Positions 1 to 6,363 of a DNA stretch of 11,261 nt are shown one piece after another. A program made the position numbers and the translations under genes. Below the pieces are notes generated by a model that saw nothing but the letters and a program-made list of their open reading frames with translations, did not search any database and was not told the DNA's origin. Origin of the DNA: an uncultured Opitutaceae bacterium (GTDB taxonomy: Bacteria; Verrucomicrobiota; Verrucomicrobiia; Opitutales; Opitutaceae); the NCBI GenBank assembly GCA_903885525.1, contig CAISJA010000101.1, positions 1 to 11,261 on the forward strand. The letters run 5' to 3'. The stretch's first letter is position 1. Each line of letters begins with the position of its first letter.

Positions 1-103
1 CCGCTACCACATTGTCCGCGGCACCCTCGACGCCACCGGCGTCGAAAAGCGCCGCCGTTCCCGTTCCAAGTACGGCGTCAAACGCCCGAAGGCCGCCAAG
101 TAA
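1..103 (+). CDS. rpsL: 30S ribosomal protein S12, C-terminal fragment (partial, 5' end outside window)
   Basis: The window opens inside this gene. The frame starting at base 2 encodes 33 residues, beginning RYHIVRGTLDATGV and containing SRSKYGVKRPK, before a TAA at 101-103. This is the characteristic end of S12, the decoding-centre protein of the small subunit. The well-known functional loops carrying the streptomycin-related lysines lie upstream and cannot be seen, so nothing can be said about drug resistance. S12 followed by S7 and EF-G is the classical str operon order, which supports the call. The tail ends in a short Lys/Ala-rich KAAK. Identity is secure despite the short fragment. Confidence 0.95.
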   Translation, partial: RYHIVRGTLDATGVEKRRRSRSKYGVKRPKAAK

Positions 104-121
104 CCCTCGTTCTTTCCCACC

Positions 122-595
122 ATGTCTCGTCGTCGCAGAGCCACGCACCGTGCCGTCACCCCTGATGCCCGCTACAACAGCGGCCTGGTGACCCACCTCA
201 TCAATGTCATCATGAAGAGCGGCAAGAAGACGATCGCCGAGCGCGTCGTCTACGGCGCCTTCGAGAAGGTCAGCGAGAAGCTGCAAAAGGGCGATCCGGT
301 CGATCTGCTGATGGGCGCCCTCGAGAACGCCCGCCCCAAGCTGGAAGTGAAGAGCCGCCGCGTCGGTGGCGCCACCTACCAGGTCCCCGTCGAAATTTCC
401 TTCGAGCGCCAGGAATCGCTCGCCCTCCGCTGGATCGTCGACGCCGCCACCGGCCGCAAGGGCATCGCCATGCGCGAAGCCCTCGCCTCCGAAATCATCG
501 ACGCCTACAACAACACGGGCTCGGTCGTGAAGAAGAAGGAAGATACCCACAAGATGGCGCAGGCCAACCGCGCCTTCGCCCATCTCCGCTGGTAA
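122..595 (+). CDS. rpsG: 30S ribosomal protein S7
   Basis: The 157-residue product is the usual length for S7, the primary assembly protein that organises the 3' major (head) domain of 16S rRNA and contacts tRNA near the E site. Diagnostic stretches are the basic N-terminus MSRRRR, the core VKSRRVGGATYQVPVE (residues 76-91) and the C-terminal KKKEDTHKMAQANRAFAH ending in LRW (137-157), all closely matching the family. The start follows the rpsL stop by 18 nt and is the only ATG that fits the S7 N-terminus. No Shine-Dalgarno sequence precedes it; the leader is pyrimidine-rich (GTTCTTTCCCACC). In E. coli S7 is the translational repressor of the str operon; no such site was identified here. Confidence 0.98.
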   Translation: MSRRRRATHRAVTPDARYNSGLVTHLINVIMKSGKKTIAERVVYGAFEKVSEKLQKGDPVDLLMGALENARPKLEVKSRRVGGATYQVPVEISFERQESLALRWIVDAATGRKGIAMREALASEIIDAYNNTGSVVKKKEDTHKMAQANRAFAHLRW

Positions 596-599
596 GGAG
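594..599 (+). promoter_or_regulatory. Shine-Dalgarno site of fusA
   Basis: AAGGAG overlaps the last two bases of the rpsG TAA stop and lies 8 nt before the fusA ATG. It fixes the fusA start at 608 and suggests coupling of EF-G translation to S7. Confidence 0.85.
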
Positions 600-607
600 C
601 CGCCGCA

Positions 608-2797
608 ATGTCCGCCTCCGCTCCCCAGATCACTGTCGTCACCGATAAGGCCAAGGTCTCCCCGGCCAACGCCAAGGAGCGCCCGTTCCCCTTGGAATGG
701 ACGCGCAACATCGGCATCGCCGCGCACATCGACGCCGGCAAGACGACCACCACCGAACGCATTCTTTTCTACTCCGGCGCCGTCCATAAGATGGGCGAAG
801 TCCATGAGGGCACCACGGTGACCGACTGGATGGAGCAGGAACGCGAGCGCGGCATCACCATCACCGCCGCCGCCATCTCCTGCGCCTGGAACGCCTCCTT
901 CGGCCCGTGGAAAGGCATCAAACAGCGCGTCAATATCATCGACACCCCCGGGCACGTTGACTTCACCGCCGAGGTGGAACGCTCCATGCGCGTACTCGAT
1001 GGCGCCGTCGCCGTGTTCTGCGCCGTCGCCGGGGTCCAGCCCCAATCCGAAACCGTCTGGCGCCAGGCCAACAAGTACGGCGTCCCGCGCATCGCGTTCG
1101 TCAACAAGATGGACCGCACCGGCGCCGACTTCTACCGCGCGGTCTCCGAGATGCGCGAGAAGCTCAAGGCCAACGCCCACCCGCTCTACATCCCGATCGG
1201 CAAGGAGGAGAACTTCTCCGGGCTGATCGACCTCGTGCAGAACCTGGCCTACATCTTCGACGAGACCAAGGATCCGCTCGGCCTCGCCCCCATCACGACC
1301 GAGATTCCCGCCGAGTACGCCGCGCAGGCCAGGGAATACCGCGAGAAACTGCTCGAGGCCGTCTCCGACTTCGACGATGTCATTGCCGAGAAGTACCTCA
1401 ACGGCGAGACCATCACCACGGAAGAGTTCATCCTCGCCGTCCGCAAGGCGACGATCTCGATGAAATTCTACGGCGTCATCCCCGGTTCCGCCTTCAAGAA
1501 AAAGGGCGTGCAGCGTCTCCTCGATTGCGTCGTCAACTATCTGCCCAATCCCCTCGACCTGCCCCCCATGCAGGGCCAGGACAGCGACGGGAAGCCCGTC
1601 GAGGCCGTCGTCGAGGACAAGGGCAAGCTCGCCGGCTTGGTCTTCAAGCTGTGGAACGACCCGTTCGTCGGCCGTCTGGTCTTTTACCGCGTCTACACCG
1701 GCAAGATCGTGCGCGGCATGTCCCTCTACAATCCCCGCACCCGCCGCTCCGAACGCTGCTCCCGCCTGGTGCTCATGCGCGCGATGGACCGCGAGGAAAT
1801 CGAAGTCGGCTACTCCGGCGACATCTGCGCCCTCGTCGGCGTCAAGGAAGTGATCACCGGCGACACCCTTTGCGACGAAGACTTTGATATCCGGCTCGAA
1901 CCGCCGTCCTTCCCCGAGCCCGTCATTGCCATGTCGATCGAGCCCAATTCCAAGGGCGACCAGGAAAAGCTCGGCGTCGCGCTCCAGCGCCTCGTCGCCG
2001 AGGATCCCACGCTCCGCGTCAAGACCGATCAGGACACCGGCCAGACCATTCTCGCCGGCATGGGCGAGCTGCACCTCGAAATCATCCTCGACCGCATGAA
2101 GCGCGAGTTCAAGGTCGAGGCCACCTCCGGCAAGCCGCAGATCGCCTACCGCGAGACCATCGTCGGCAAGGCCGACGGCGAAGGCAAATTCATCCGCCAG
2201 TCCGGCGGCAAGGGCCAGTACGGCCACGTCTGCGTCACCATCGAGCCCAACGAAAAAGGCAAGGGCGTGGAAGTCGTCAACGAGATCGTCGGCGGCGCCA
2301 TCCCGAAGGAATTCATCAAGCCCGCCACCGAAGGCATCCTCGAAGGCTGTAACAACGGTGTCATCGCCGGCTTTCCCGTGGTGGATGTCATCATCCGGAT
2401 CGTCGACGGCTCCTTCCACGAGGTCGACTCTTCGGAACTGGCGTTCAAGATGGCCGGCATCTTCGGCTTCAAGGAAGCGATGAGGGCCGCCAAGCCCATC
2501 CTGCTCGAGCCCATCATGGGCGTCGAGGTGACCACGCCGGAGGAGTACCAAGGCGACCTGCTGGGCGACGTCAACCGCCGCCGCGGCCAGATCCAAGGCA
2601 TGGAAAACAAAAACGGCGCCTGCATCATCTCCGCCCACGTTCCGCTGGAGATGCTGTTCGGCTACGTCACCGACATTCGCTCCCTCTCCAAGGGCCGCGC
2701 CAGCGCCTCCATCACGCCGTCGCACTTCTCGCAGGTTCCCAACAACCTCCTCGCCAAGATCGTCGAGTCCTCCTCCAAGGCCCCGGCCCGCACCTAA
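608..2797 (+). CDS. fusA: Elongation factor G (translocation GTPase)
   Basis: The 729-residue product is EF-G, which hydrolyses GTP to drive tRNA-mRNA translocation and helps recycle ribosomes. The GTPase motifs are intact: G1 AHIDAGKT (39-46), switch I RGITI (81-85), G3 DTPGH (112-116), G4 NKMD (166-169) and G5-like GSAFK (293-297). Later domains are present, including QSGGKGQYGHV and the domain IV tip element HEVDSSELAFK. The C-terminus contains the FGYVTDIRSLSKGRAS element of domain V. About 25 extra residues precede the usual start of homology (TRNIGIAAHIDAG), giving an Ala/Lys/Pro-rich N-terminal extension compared with the E. coli protein (about 704 aa). The ATG at 608 has a good Shine-Dalgarno sequence, so I keep the extension. 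The gene sits 12 nt after rpsG. It looks like the canonical translational EF-G rather than a specialised paralogue, given its str operon position. Confidence 0.98.
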   Translation: MSASAPQITVVTDKAKVSPANAKERPFPLEWTRNIGIAAHIDAGKTTTTERILFYSGAVHKMGEVHEGTTVTDWMEQERERGITITAAAISCAWNASFGPWKGIKQRVNIIDTPGHVDFTAEVERSMRVLDGAVAVFCAVAGVQPQSETVWRQANKYGVPRIAFVNKMDRTGADFYRAVSEMREKLKANAHPLYIPIGKEENFSGLIDLVQNLAYIFDETKDPLGLAPITTEIPAEYAAQAREYREKLLEAVSDFDDVIAEKYLNGETITTEEFILAVRKATISMKFYGVIPGSAFKKKGVQRLLDCVVNYLPNPLDLPPMQGQDSDGKPVEAVVEDKGKLAGLVFKLWNDPFVGRLVFYRVYTGKIVRGMSLYNPRTRRSERCSRLVLMRAMDREEIEVGYSGDICALVGVKEVITGDTLCDEDFDIRLEPPSFPEPVIAMSIEPNSKGDQEKLGVALQRLVAEDPTLRVKTDQDTGQTILAGMGELHLEIILDRMKREFKVEATSGKPQIAYRETIVGKADGEGKFIRQSGGKGQYGHVCVTIEPNEKGKGVEVVNEIVGGAIPKEFIKPATEGILEGCNNGVIAGFPVVDVIIRIVDGSFHEVDSSELAFKMAGIFGFKEAMRAAKPILLEPIMGVEVTTPEEYQGDLLGDVNRRRGQIQGMENKNGACIISAHVPLEMLFGYVTDIRSLSKGRASASITPSHFSQVPNNLLAKIVESSSKAPART

Positions 2798-2817
2798 ACC
2801 CTGTTCTTTATACCGCC

Positions 2818-3126
2818 ATGAAAGGCCAACGCATTCGCATCAGACTCCAGGGCTACGATTACCGTGTAATCGACCAATCCGCCCAGGAAATCGTGGAAAC
2901 CGCCAAGCGCTCCGGTGCCCGGGTTTCGGGTCCCATCCCGCTGCCCACCCGCATCGAGAAGCTCTCGGTCAATCGCTCCCCGCACGTCGACAAAAAGTCC
3001 ATGGAGCAGTTCGAGTCCCGCACCCACAAGCGCCTCATCGATATCCTCGAGCCCACGGCCCAGACGGTCGACGAGCTCAAAAAACTCAATCTGCCCTCGG
3101 GCGTCGATATCACCATCAACGTCTAA
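2818..3126 (+). CDS. rpsJ: 30S ribosomal protein S10 (NusE)
   Basis: The 102-residue product has the normal S10 length. Hallmarks are the N-terminal strand MKGQRIRIRLQGYDYRVID, the extended loop around GPIPLPTR (38-45) and SPHVDKKSMEQFE (54-66), followed by RTHKRLIDI and a C-terminal strand GVDITINV. S10 sits in the 30S head and, as NusE, pairs with NusB in transcription antitermination in well-studied bacteria. It follows fusA by only 20 nt, where many bacteria have a tuf gene, and is separated from rplC by 110 nt, so by spacing it groups with the str genes. No Shine-Dalgarno sequence is visible; the leader resembles that of rpsG (shared GTTCTTT). Confidence 0.98.
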   Translation: MKGQRIRIRLQGYDYRVIDQSAQEIVETAKRSGARVSGPIPLPTRIEKLSVNRSPHVDKKSMEQFESRTHKRLIDILEPTAQTVDELKKLNLPSGVDITINV

Positions 3127-3236
3127 CCCACACAGTTTTCAGACAGTAACTTTAGCAGCCTGCCGGCCGCTCACCCCGCCGGCATTGCTAATGTAGGTCT
3201 AAACCAAACGGAAACCCTCCACCTACCACTTAGCCT
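3127..3236 (+). promoter_or_regulatory. Long structured spacer between rpsJ and rplC (candidate leader or processing region)
   Basis: At 110 nt this is the largest non-coding gap in the window and is visibly richer in A/T than the flanking genes. It contains the hairpin listed at 3152-3191. I found no convincing -35/-10 pair and no T tract after the hairpin. It is a plausible 5' leader for the rplC-rplD-rplW-rplB segment or an RNA processing site, by analogy with autoregulated ribosomal-protein leaders. That function is inference. Confidence 0.5.
3152..3191 (+). other. Predicted RNA hairpin upstream of rplC
   Basis: TTAGCAG (3152-3158) pairs with TTGCTAA (3185-3191), with one G-U closing pair. 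After a 2-nt CC bulge, TGCCGGC (3161-3167) pairs with GCCGGCA (3178-3184) around a 10-nt loop CGCTCACCCC. That is two 7-bp stems with a single asymmetric bulge. The sequence downstream is TGTAGGTCTAAACC, so it lacks the U tract of an intrinsic terminator. The structure was found by eye; no folding energy was computed. Confidence 0.65.
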
Positions 3237-3878
3237 ATGATCGCCACCCTTTTAGGCAAAAAACTCGGAATGACGCAGGTCTACGACGCACACAACGTGC
3301 TCGTGCCCGTCACCGTCGTGGAAGCCGGCCCCTGCCCGGTTGTCCAAGTCAAGACCGTCCCGACGGACGGTTACAACGCCGTCCAGCTCGGCTTCGGCGC
3401 CCAGAAGCCGAAAAACGCTTCCAAGGCCGAAGCCGCCCACGCCCGGAAAGCCGGCCTCGATTCCACTCCCCGCGAGCTCAGCGAGGTCCGCCTCACCGAA
3501 GCCTCCACGCTCAAGGCCGGCGACATCGTCACCGTGGCCGCCTTCACCGAAGGCCAGGTCATTGATGTCATCGGCATCAGCAAGGGCAAGGGGTTCCAGG
3601 GCGTCGTCAAGAAGCACGGTGCCGCCGGCGGTCCCGCCGCCCACGGTTCCATGTTCCACCGCCGCATCGGTTCGATCGGCATGCGCCAGACCCCCGGCCG
3701 CTCCTGGAAAAACCAGTCGATGCCTGGCCACATGGGCAGCCAGCGCCGCACGGTGCAGAACCTGCGCGTCGTAAAAATCATCGCCGAGAAGAACCTCCTG
3801 CTCGTCAAGGGCGCAATTCCCGGTTCCAACGGCGAAATGGTCCTCGTCCGCGCCGGCAAGAAGGCCAAGCAAGCCTAA
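3237..3878 (+). CDS. rplC: 50S ribosomal protein L3
   Basis: The 213-residue product matches L3, an early 50S assembly protein whose central loop reaches towards the peptidyl-transferase centre. Key stretches are the start MIATLLGKKLGMTQVYD, ISKGKGFQGVVKKHG (about 114-128), RRIGSIGMRQTPGR (142-155) and KNLLLVKGAIPG near the C-terminus. The Gln of RQTPG (residue 151) corresponds to the glutamine methylated by PrmB in E. coli; whether it is modified here is unknown. The start is the ATG giving the standard L3 N-terminus. No Shine-Dalgarno sequence is present; ACCACTT lies 5 nt before the start. The gene opens a tight rplC-rplD-rplW-rplB cluster after the long spacer. Confidence 0.98.
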   Translation: MIATLLGKKLGMTQVYDAHNVLVPVTVVEAGPCPVVQVKTVPTDGYNAVQLGFGAQKPKNASKAEAAHARKAGLDSTPRELSEVRLTEASTLKAGDIVTVAAFTEGQVIDVIGISKGKGFQGVVKKHGAAGGPAAHGSMFHRRIGSIGMRQTPGRSWKNQSMPGHMGSQRRTVQNLRVVKIIAEKNLLLVKGAIPGSNGEMVLVRAGKKAKQA

Positions 3879-3882
3879 GGAG
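3877..3882 (+). promoter_or_regulatory. Shine-Dalgarno site of rplD
   Basis: AAGGAG shares two bases with the rplC TAA stop and is 10 nt from the rplD ATG at 3893, supporting that start and tight coupling to rplC. Confidence 0.8.
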
Positions 3883-3892
3883 ACCCACCGAC

Positions 3893-4525
3893 ATGAAGCT
3901 TACCGTTTACAGTTCCGACGCCACGCAGAGCACCGAGCAGGAGTTCAATCTCCCGGTGTTCGAGGGCGACAAGGGCCTCCAGGCCGTCAAAGAAGTTGTG
4001 GTCGCGCACCGCGCGAACGCCCGCCAGGGCACCCGCTCCACCAAAACCCGCGGCGAAGTCCGCGGCGGTGGCAAAAAGCCCTGGAACCAAAAGGGCTCCG
4101 GCCGCGCCCGCGCCGGCTCCTCCCGCTCGCCGCTGTGGAGCGGTGGCGGCGTCGTCTTTGGTCCCCGGCCCCGCGATTTCTCCAAGAAAATCAACGGCAA
4201 GGTCAAGGCCCTTGCCTTCTCCCGCGCCCTGTTCGACCGCGCCGCCGCCGGCGAAGTCGCCGTCATCGAGGCATTCGCCCCCGCCGCCGCCAAAACCAAG
4301 CTCGTCGGCCAGGTCGTCAAACGCATCGCCCCCAAGGGCAAGGTGCTCCTGGTCGACTCGCCGTTCGCCGCCGACGCCTCCCGCGCGGCGCGCAACCTCG
4401 CCCGCGTCACCCTGCAGGAGGCCGCCAAGCTCAACACCCTGGACCTCGTCCAGTATGCCAAGATCGTCGTATCCACCAAGGCCCTCGCGGCCATCCTCGC
4501 CCGCGCCAACGGAGGTCAGTCATGA
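3893..4525 (+). CDS. rplD: 50S ribosomal protein L4
   Basis: The 210-residue product is L4, a primary 23S rRNA binder whose extended loop lines the nascent-peptide exit tunnel. The tunnel-loop signature GGGKKPWNQKGSGRARAG is clear (about 58-75), followed by SPLWSGGGVVFGPRPRDF, and the globular part ends with the usual helical region. L4 represses the S10 operon in E. coli through a leader upstream of rpsJ; nothing equivalent is evident before rpsJ here, although a structured spacer lies upstream of rplC. The start follows rplC by 14 nt with a good Shine-Dalgarno sequence. The stop overlaps the rplW start (ATGA at 4522-4525), a classic sign of translational coupling. Confidence 0.98.
   Translation: MKLTVYSSDATQSTEQEFNLPVFEGDKGLQAVKEVVVAHRANARQGTRSTKTRGEVRGGGKKPWNQKGSGRARAGSSRSPLWSGGGVVFGPRPRDFSKKINGKVKALAFSRALFDRAAAGEVAVIEAFAPAAAKTKLVGQVVKRIAPKGKVLLVDSPFAADASRAARNLARVTLQEAAKLNTLDLVQYAKIVVSTKALAAILARANGGQS
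4511..4515 (+). promoter_or_regulatory. Shine-Dalgarno site of rplW inside the end of rplD
   Basis: GGAGG lies 6 nt before the ATG at 4522, within the last rplD codons. It decides the rplW start, because the reading frame stays open a further 387 nt upstream. Confidence 0.9.
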
Positions 4526-4806
4526 TCAGCGCCGATAAAATTCTCAAAAACCTGCGCCTGACGGAGAAAGCTTCCAAGCTCTCCTCCAACTACGGCCAGT
4601 ACACCTTCGAGGTTTATCCCTCGGCCACCAAGTACACGGTCCGCGAGGCCGTCGAGTCGACCTTCAAGGTCACCGTCACCCGCGTGAACATCCAGAACCT
4701 CAAGGGCAAGCCGAAGCGTTCCCGCCGCGGCCTCCCCACCCAGGGCTCCGACTCGAAGCGCGCCATCGTCACCCTCAAGCACGGTGACAAGATCGAGCTC
4801 GTCTAA
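4522..4806 (+). CDS. rplW: 50S ribosomal protein L23
   Basis: The 94-residue product is L23, located at the polypeptide exit of the large subunit, where it docks trigger factor and SRP. The TEKAS motif (14-18) contains Glu15, equivalent to the E. coli L23 Glu18 used for trigger-factor binding. The extended loop with its basic LKGKPKRSRRGLPTQGS segment and the closing strand KRAIVTLKHGDKIEL are typical. The frame is open well upstream, but the ATG at 4522 has a strong GGAGG site, overlaps the rplD stop by 4 nt and gives the correct family length, so earlier starts are rejected. The gene lies 17 nt before rplB. Confidence 0.97.
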   Translation: MISADKILKNLRLTEKASKLSSNYGQYTFEVYPSATKYTVREAVESTFKVTVTRVNIQNLKGKPKRSRRGLPTQGSDSKRAIVTLKHGDKIELV

Positions 4807-4809
4807 CCC

Positions 4810-4814
4810 GGAGA
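4810..4814 (+). promoter_or_regulatory. Shine-Dalgarno site of rplB
   Basis: GGAGA is placed 9 nt before the rplB ATG at 4824. It is a moderate-strength site. Confidence 0.7.
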
Positions 4815-4823
4815 ACACCCGCC

Positions 4824-5690
4824 ATGGCTCTCAAATCCTTCCGTCCCCTCACCGCCGCCCTCCGGTTCACCACCCTGAACCGCCCCGAAGGCCTCTCGAA
4901 GAAGCGCCCCGAGCGCTCCCTCGTCGAGCACAAGCACAAGACCGGTGGCCGCAATGTTTACGGCCGCCTGACGTCGCGTCGCCGCGGCGGCGGCCACAAG
5001 CAGCTCTACCGCATCATCGACTTCAAACGCGCCCGGCTCGACGTGCCCGCCAAGGTGCAGGCCATCGAGTACGATCCCAACCGCAGCGCGCTGCTCGCCC
5101 TGCTCGCCTACATTGATGGCACCAAGACCTACATCATCGCCCCCAAGGGCCTGAAGGTCGGCGACACCGTCTACAGCGCCCTCCAGACCGACTCCAACGA
5201 CTTCCGCCCGGGCAATTCCTTCCCGCTCGCCGTCATTCCCCCCGCCACCCGCGTGCACTGCGTCGAGCTCCTGCCGGGGCGCGGCGCCCAGATCGCCCGC
5301 TCGGCCGGCGTCTCCGTCGAGCTTGTGGCGGTCGAGAACGGCCAGGCCCAGCTCAAGCTCGGCTCGGGTGAAATCCGCCTCGTGAACGCCAAATGCCGCG
5401 CCACCATCGGCGAAGTCGGCAACGGCGAGCACAGCAACCGCAAGCTCGGCAAGGCCGGCCGCAACCGCTGGCTCGGGCGCCGCCCGCGCGTCCGCGGCGT
5501 CGCCATGAACCCGGTCGACCACCCCAACGGTGGCGGCCAGGGCAAGTCCAAGGGTGGTGGCGGCCGCCAGCACCTCGTCTCTCCCTGGGGCCAGCTCGCG
5601 AAGGGTTTCCCGACCCGCCGCCGCGCCAAGACCTCCAACTCCTCCATCCTCACCCGCAAGAACGGCCGTCCGCCGCGCGGCAAGAAGTAA
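4824..5690 (+). CDS. rplB: 50S ribosomal protein L2
   Basis: The 288-residue product is L2, needed for subunit association and for building the peptidyl-transferase region. The N-terminal GGRNVYGRLTSRRRGGGHKQ segment (41-60), the central CRATIGEVGNGEH and the C-terminal RGVAMNPVDHPNGGGQG block are diagnostic. Asp232-His233 correspond to the conserved D228-H229 pair of E. coli L2, so the functionally important histidine is kept. The second histidine of the common VDHPHGGG motif is Asn here. A Gly-rich KSKGGGGRQH stretch replaces the shorter segment seen in E. coli, and the protein is about 15 residues longer than the E. coli form (273). The C-terminus is strongly basic. The gene is preceded by rplW (17 nt) and followed by rpsS (18 nt). 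Confidence 0.98.
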   Translation: MALKSFRPLTAALRFTTLNRPEGLSKKRPERSLVEHKHKTGGRNVYGRLTSRRRGGGHKQLYRIIDFKRARLDVPAKVQAIEYDPNRSALLALLAYIDGTKTYIIAPKGLKVGDTVYSALQTDSNDFRPGNSFPLAVIPPATRVHCVELLPGRGAQIARSAGVSVELVAVENGQAQLKLGSGEIRLVNAKCRATIGEVGNGEHSNRKLGKAGRNRWLGRRPRVRGVAMNPVDHPNGGGQGKSKGGGGRQHLVSPWGQLAKGFPTRRRAKTSNSSILTRKNGRPPRGKK

Positions 5691-5708
5691 TCTCAACGAC
5701 TCCCCCAC

Positions 5709-5987
5709 ATGGCACGTTCCATCAAGAAAGGTTTCTTCGTCGACTACCACCTCCTGGAGAAAGTCCAGAAGGCCGCGAAGGTCAGTGGCGCCCGCAAGCC
5801 CATCCAGACCTGGAGCCGTCGTTCCACCATCACCCCCGACTTCGTCGGCCACACCTTCAGCGTCCACAACGGCAAGGCCTTCATCCCCGTCTATGTCACG
5901 GAAAACATGGTCGGCCACAAGCTCGGCGAGTTTGCCCCCACGCGCATCTTCAAGGCGCACGGCGGCATGACCCGCAAGGAAATCTAA
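5709..5987 (+). CDS. rpsS: 30S ribosomal protein S19
   Basis: The 92-residue product has the typical length of S19, a 30S head protein that works with S13 near the A-site tRNA and the inter-subunit bridges. Hallmarks are MARSIKKGFFVDYHLLEKV at the N-terminus, TWSRRSTITPDFVGHTF (34-50) and GHKLGEFAPTR (69-79). The chosen ATG gives the canonical N-terminus. The 18-nt leader after rplB is C/T/A-rich and has no Shine-Dalgarno sequence. Downstream rplV follows after 26 nt. Nothing in the protein looks unusual. Confidence 0.98.
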   Translation: MARSIKKGFFVDYHLLEKVQKAAKVSGARKPIQTWSRRSTITPDFVGHTFSVHNGKAFIPVYVTENMVGHKLGEFAPTRIFKAHGGMTRKEI

Positions 5988-6013
5988 GGCCACGCGCCAA
6001 ACGGAACATCATC

Positions 6014-6352
6014 ATGGAAATTCAAGCACTCACCCGCAACGCGCGCATGTCCCCCAAGAAGGTGCGCGAGGTCGCCAACGAGATCCAGGGCCGCCCCGTG
6101 CCCGAGGCCCTCGACCTCCTCACCCTCATCCCGCGCAAATCCGCCCGCCTGCTCGTCAAAACCCTCAAGAGCGCCGTGGCCAACGCCGAAAACAACCAGA
6201 ATCTCTCCGCCGACAAGCTCTTCGTCCACCGCTGCCTCGTCGAGTGTGGCCCCGTGCTCAAGCGCTTCAAGGCCGGAGCCAAGGGCTCCGCCAAGCCCCG
6301 CGTCAAGCGCATGTCTCACCTCCGCATCGTCCTCTCGGACAGCCAAGCCTAA
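6014..6352 (+). CDS. rplV: 50S ribosomal protein L22
   Basis: The 112-residue product is L22, which binds all domains of 23S rRNA and lines the exit tunnel with a beta-hairpin. The N-terminal MEIQALTRNARMSPKKVREVA matches the family start, AVANAENNQNLSADKL (55-70) is the usual central helix-turn, and the tunnel hairpin runs about 80-101 with the LKR and KGSAKPRVKRMSH elements. The reading frame is open far upstream (to about 5393), overlapping rpsS and rplB, but only the ATG at 6014 gives the correct length and N-terminus. The ribosome-binding signal is weak: only GGA in CGGAAC, about 7-8 nt upstream. Two cysteines in HRCLVECG are noted, but they do not make a zinc site. Confidence 0.97.
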   Translation: MEIQALTRNARMSPKKVREVANEIQGRPVPEALDLLTLIPRKSARLLVKTLKSAVANAENNQNLSADKLFVHRCLVECGPVLKRFKAGAKGSAKPRVKRMSHLRIVLSDSQA

Positions 6353-6363
6353 CCACTCATTTT

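Noticed and set aside
3152..3200. Intrinsic terminator after rpsJ
   Set aside because: The hairpin is strong, but the bases following it (TGTAGGTCTAAACC) contain no T run.
3127..3236. Sigma-70-type promoter in the rpsJ-rplC spacer
   Set aside because: Partial -35-like hexamers (TTGCTA, CAGACA) were seen, but none has a matching -10 at about 17 nt. Not callable by eye.
4803..5993. 396-codon open frame on the minus strand across rplB and rpsS
   Set aside because: Antisense shadow of rplB with Ala/Gly/Asp/Val-biased composition; no supporting signals.
5393..6013. Upstream extension of the rplV frame (Arg/Pro/Gln-rich)
   Set aside because: It overlaps rplB and rpsS out of frame. The real L22 start is the ATG at 6014, as the family N-terminus shows.
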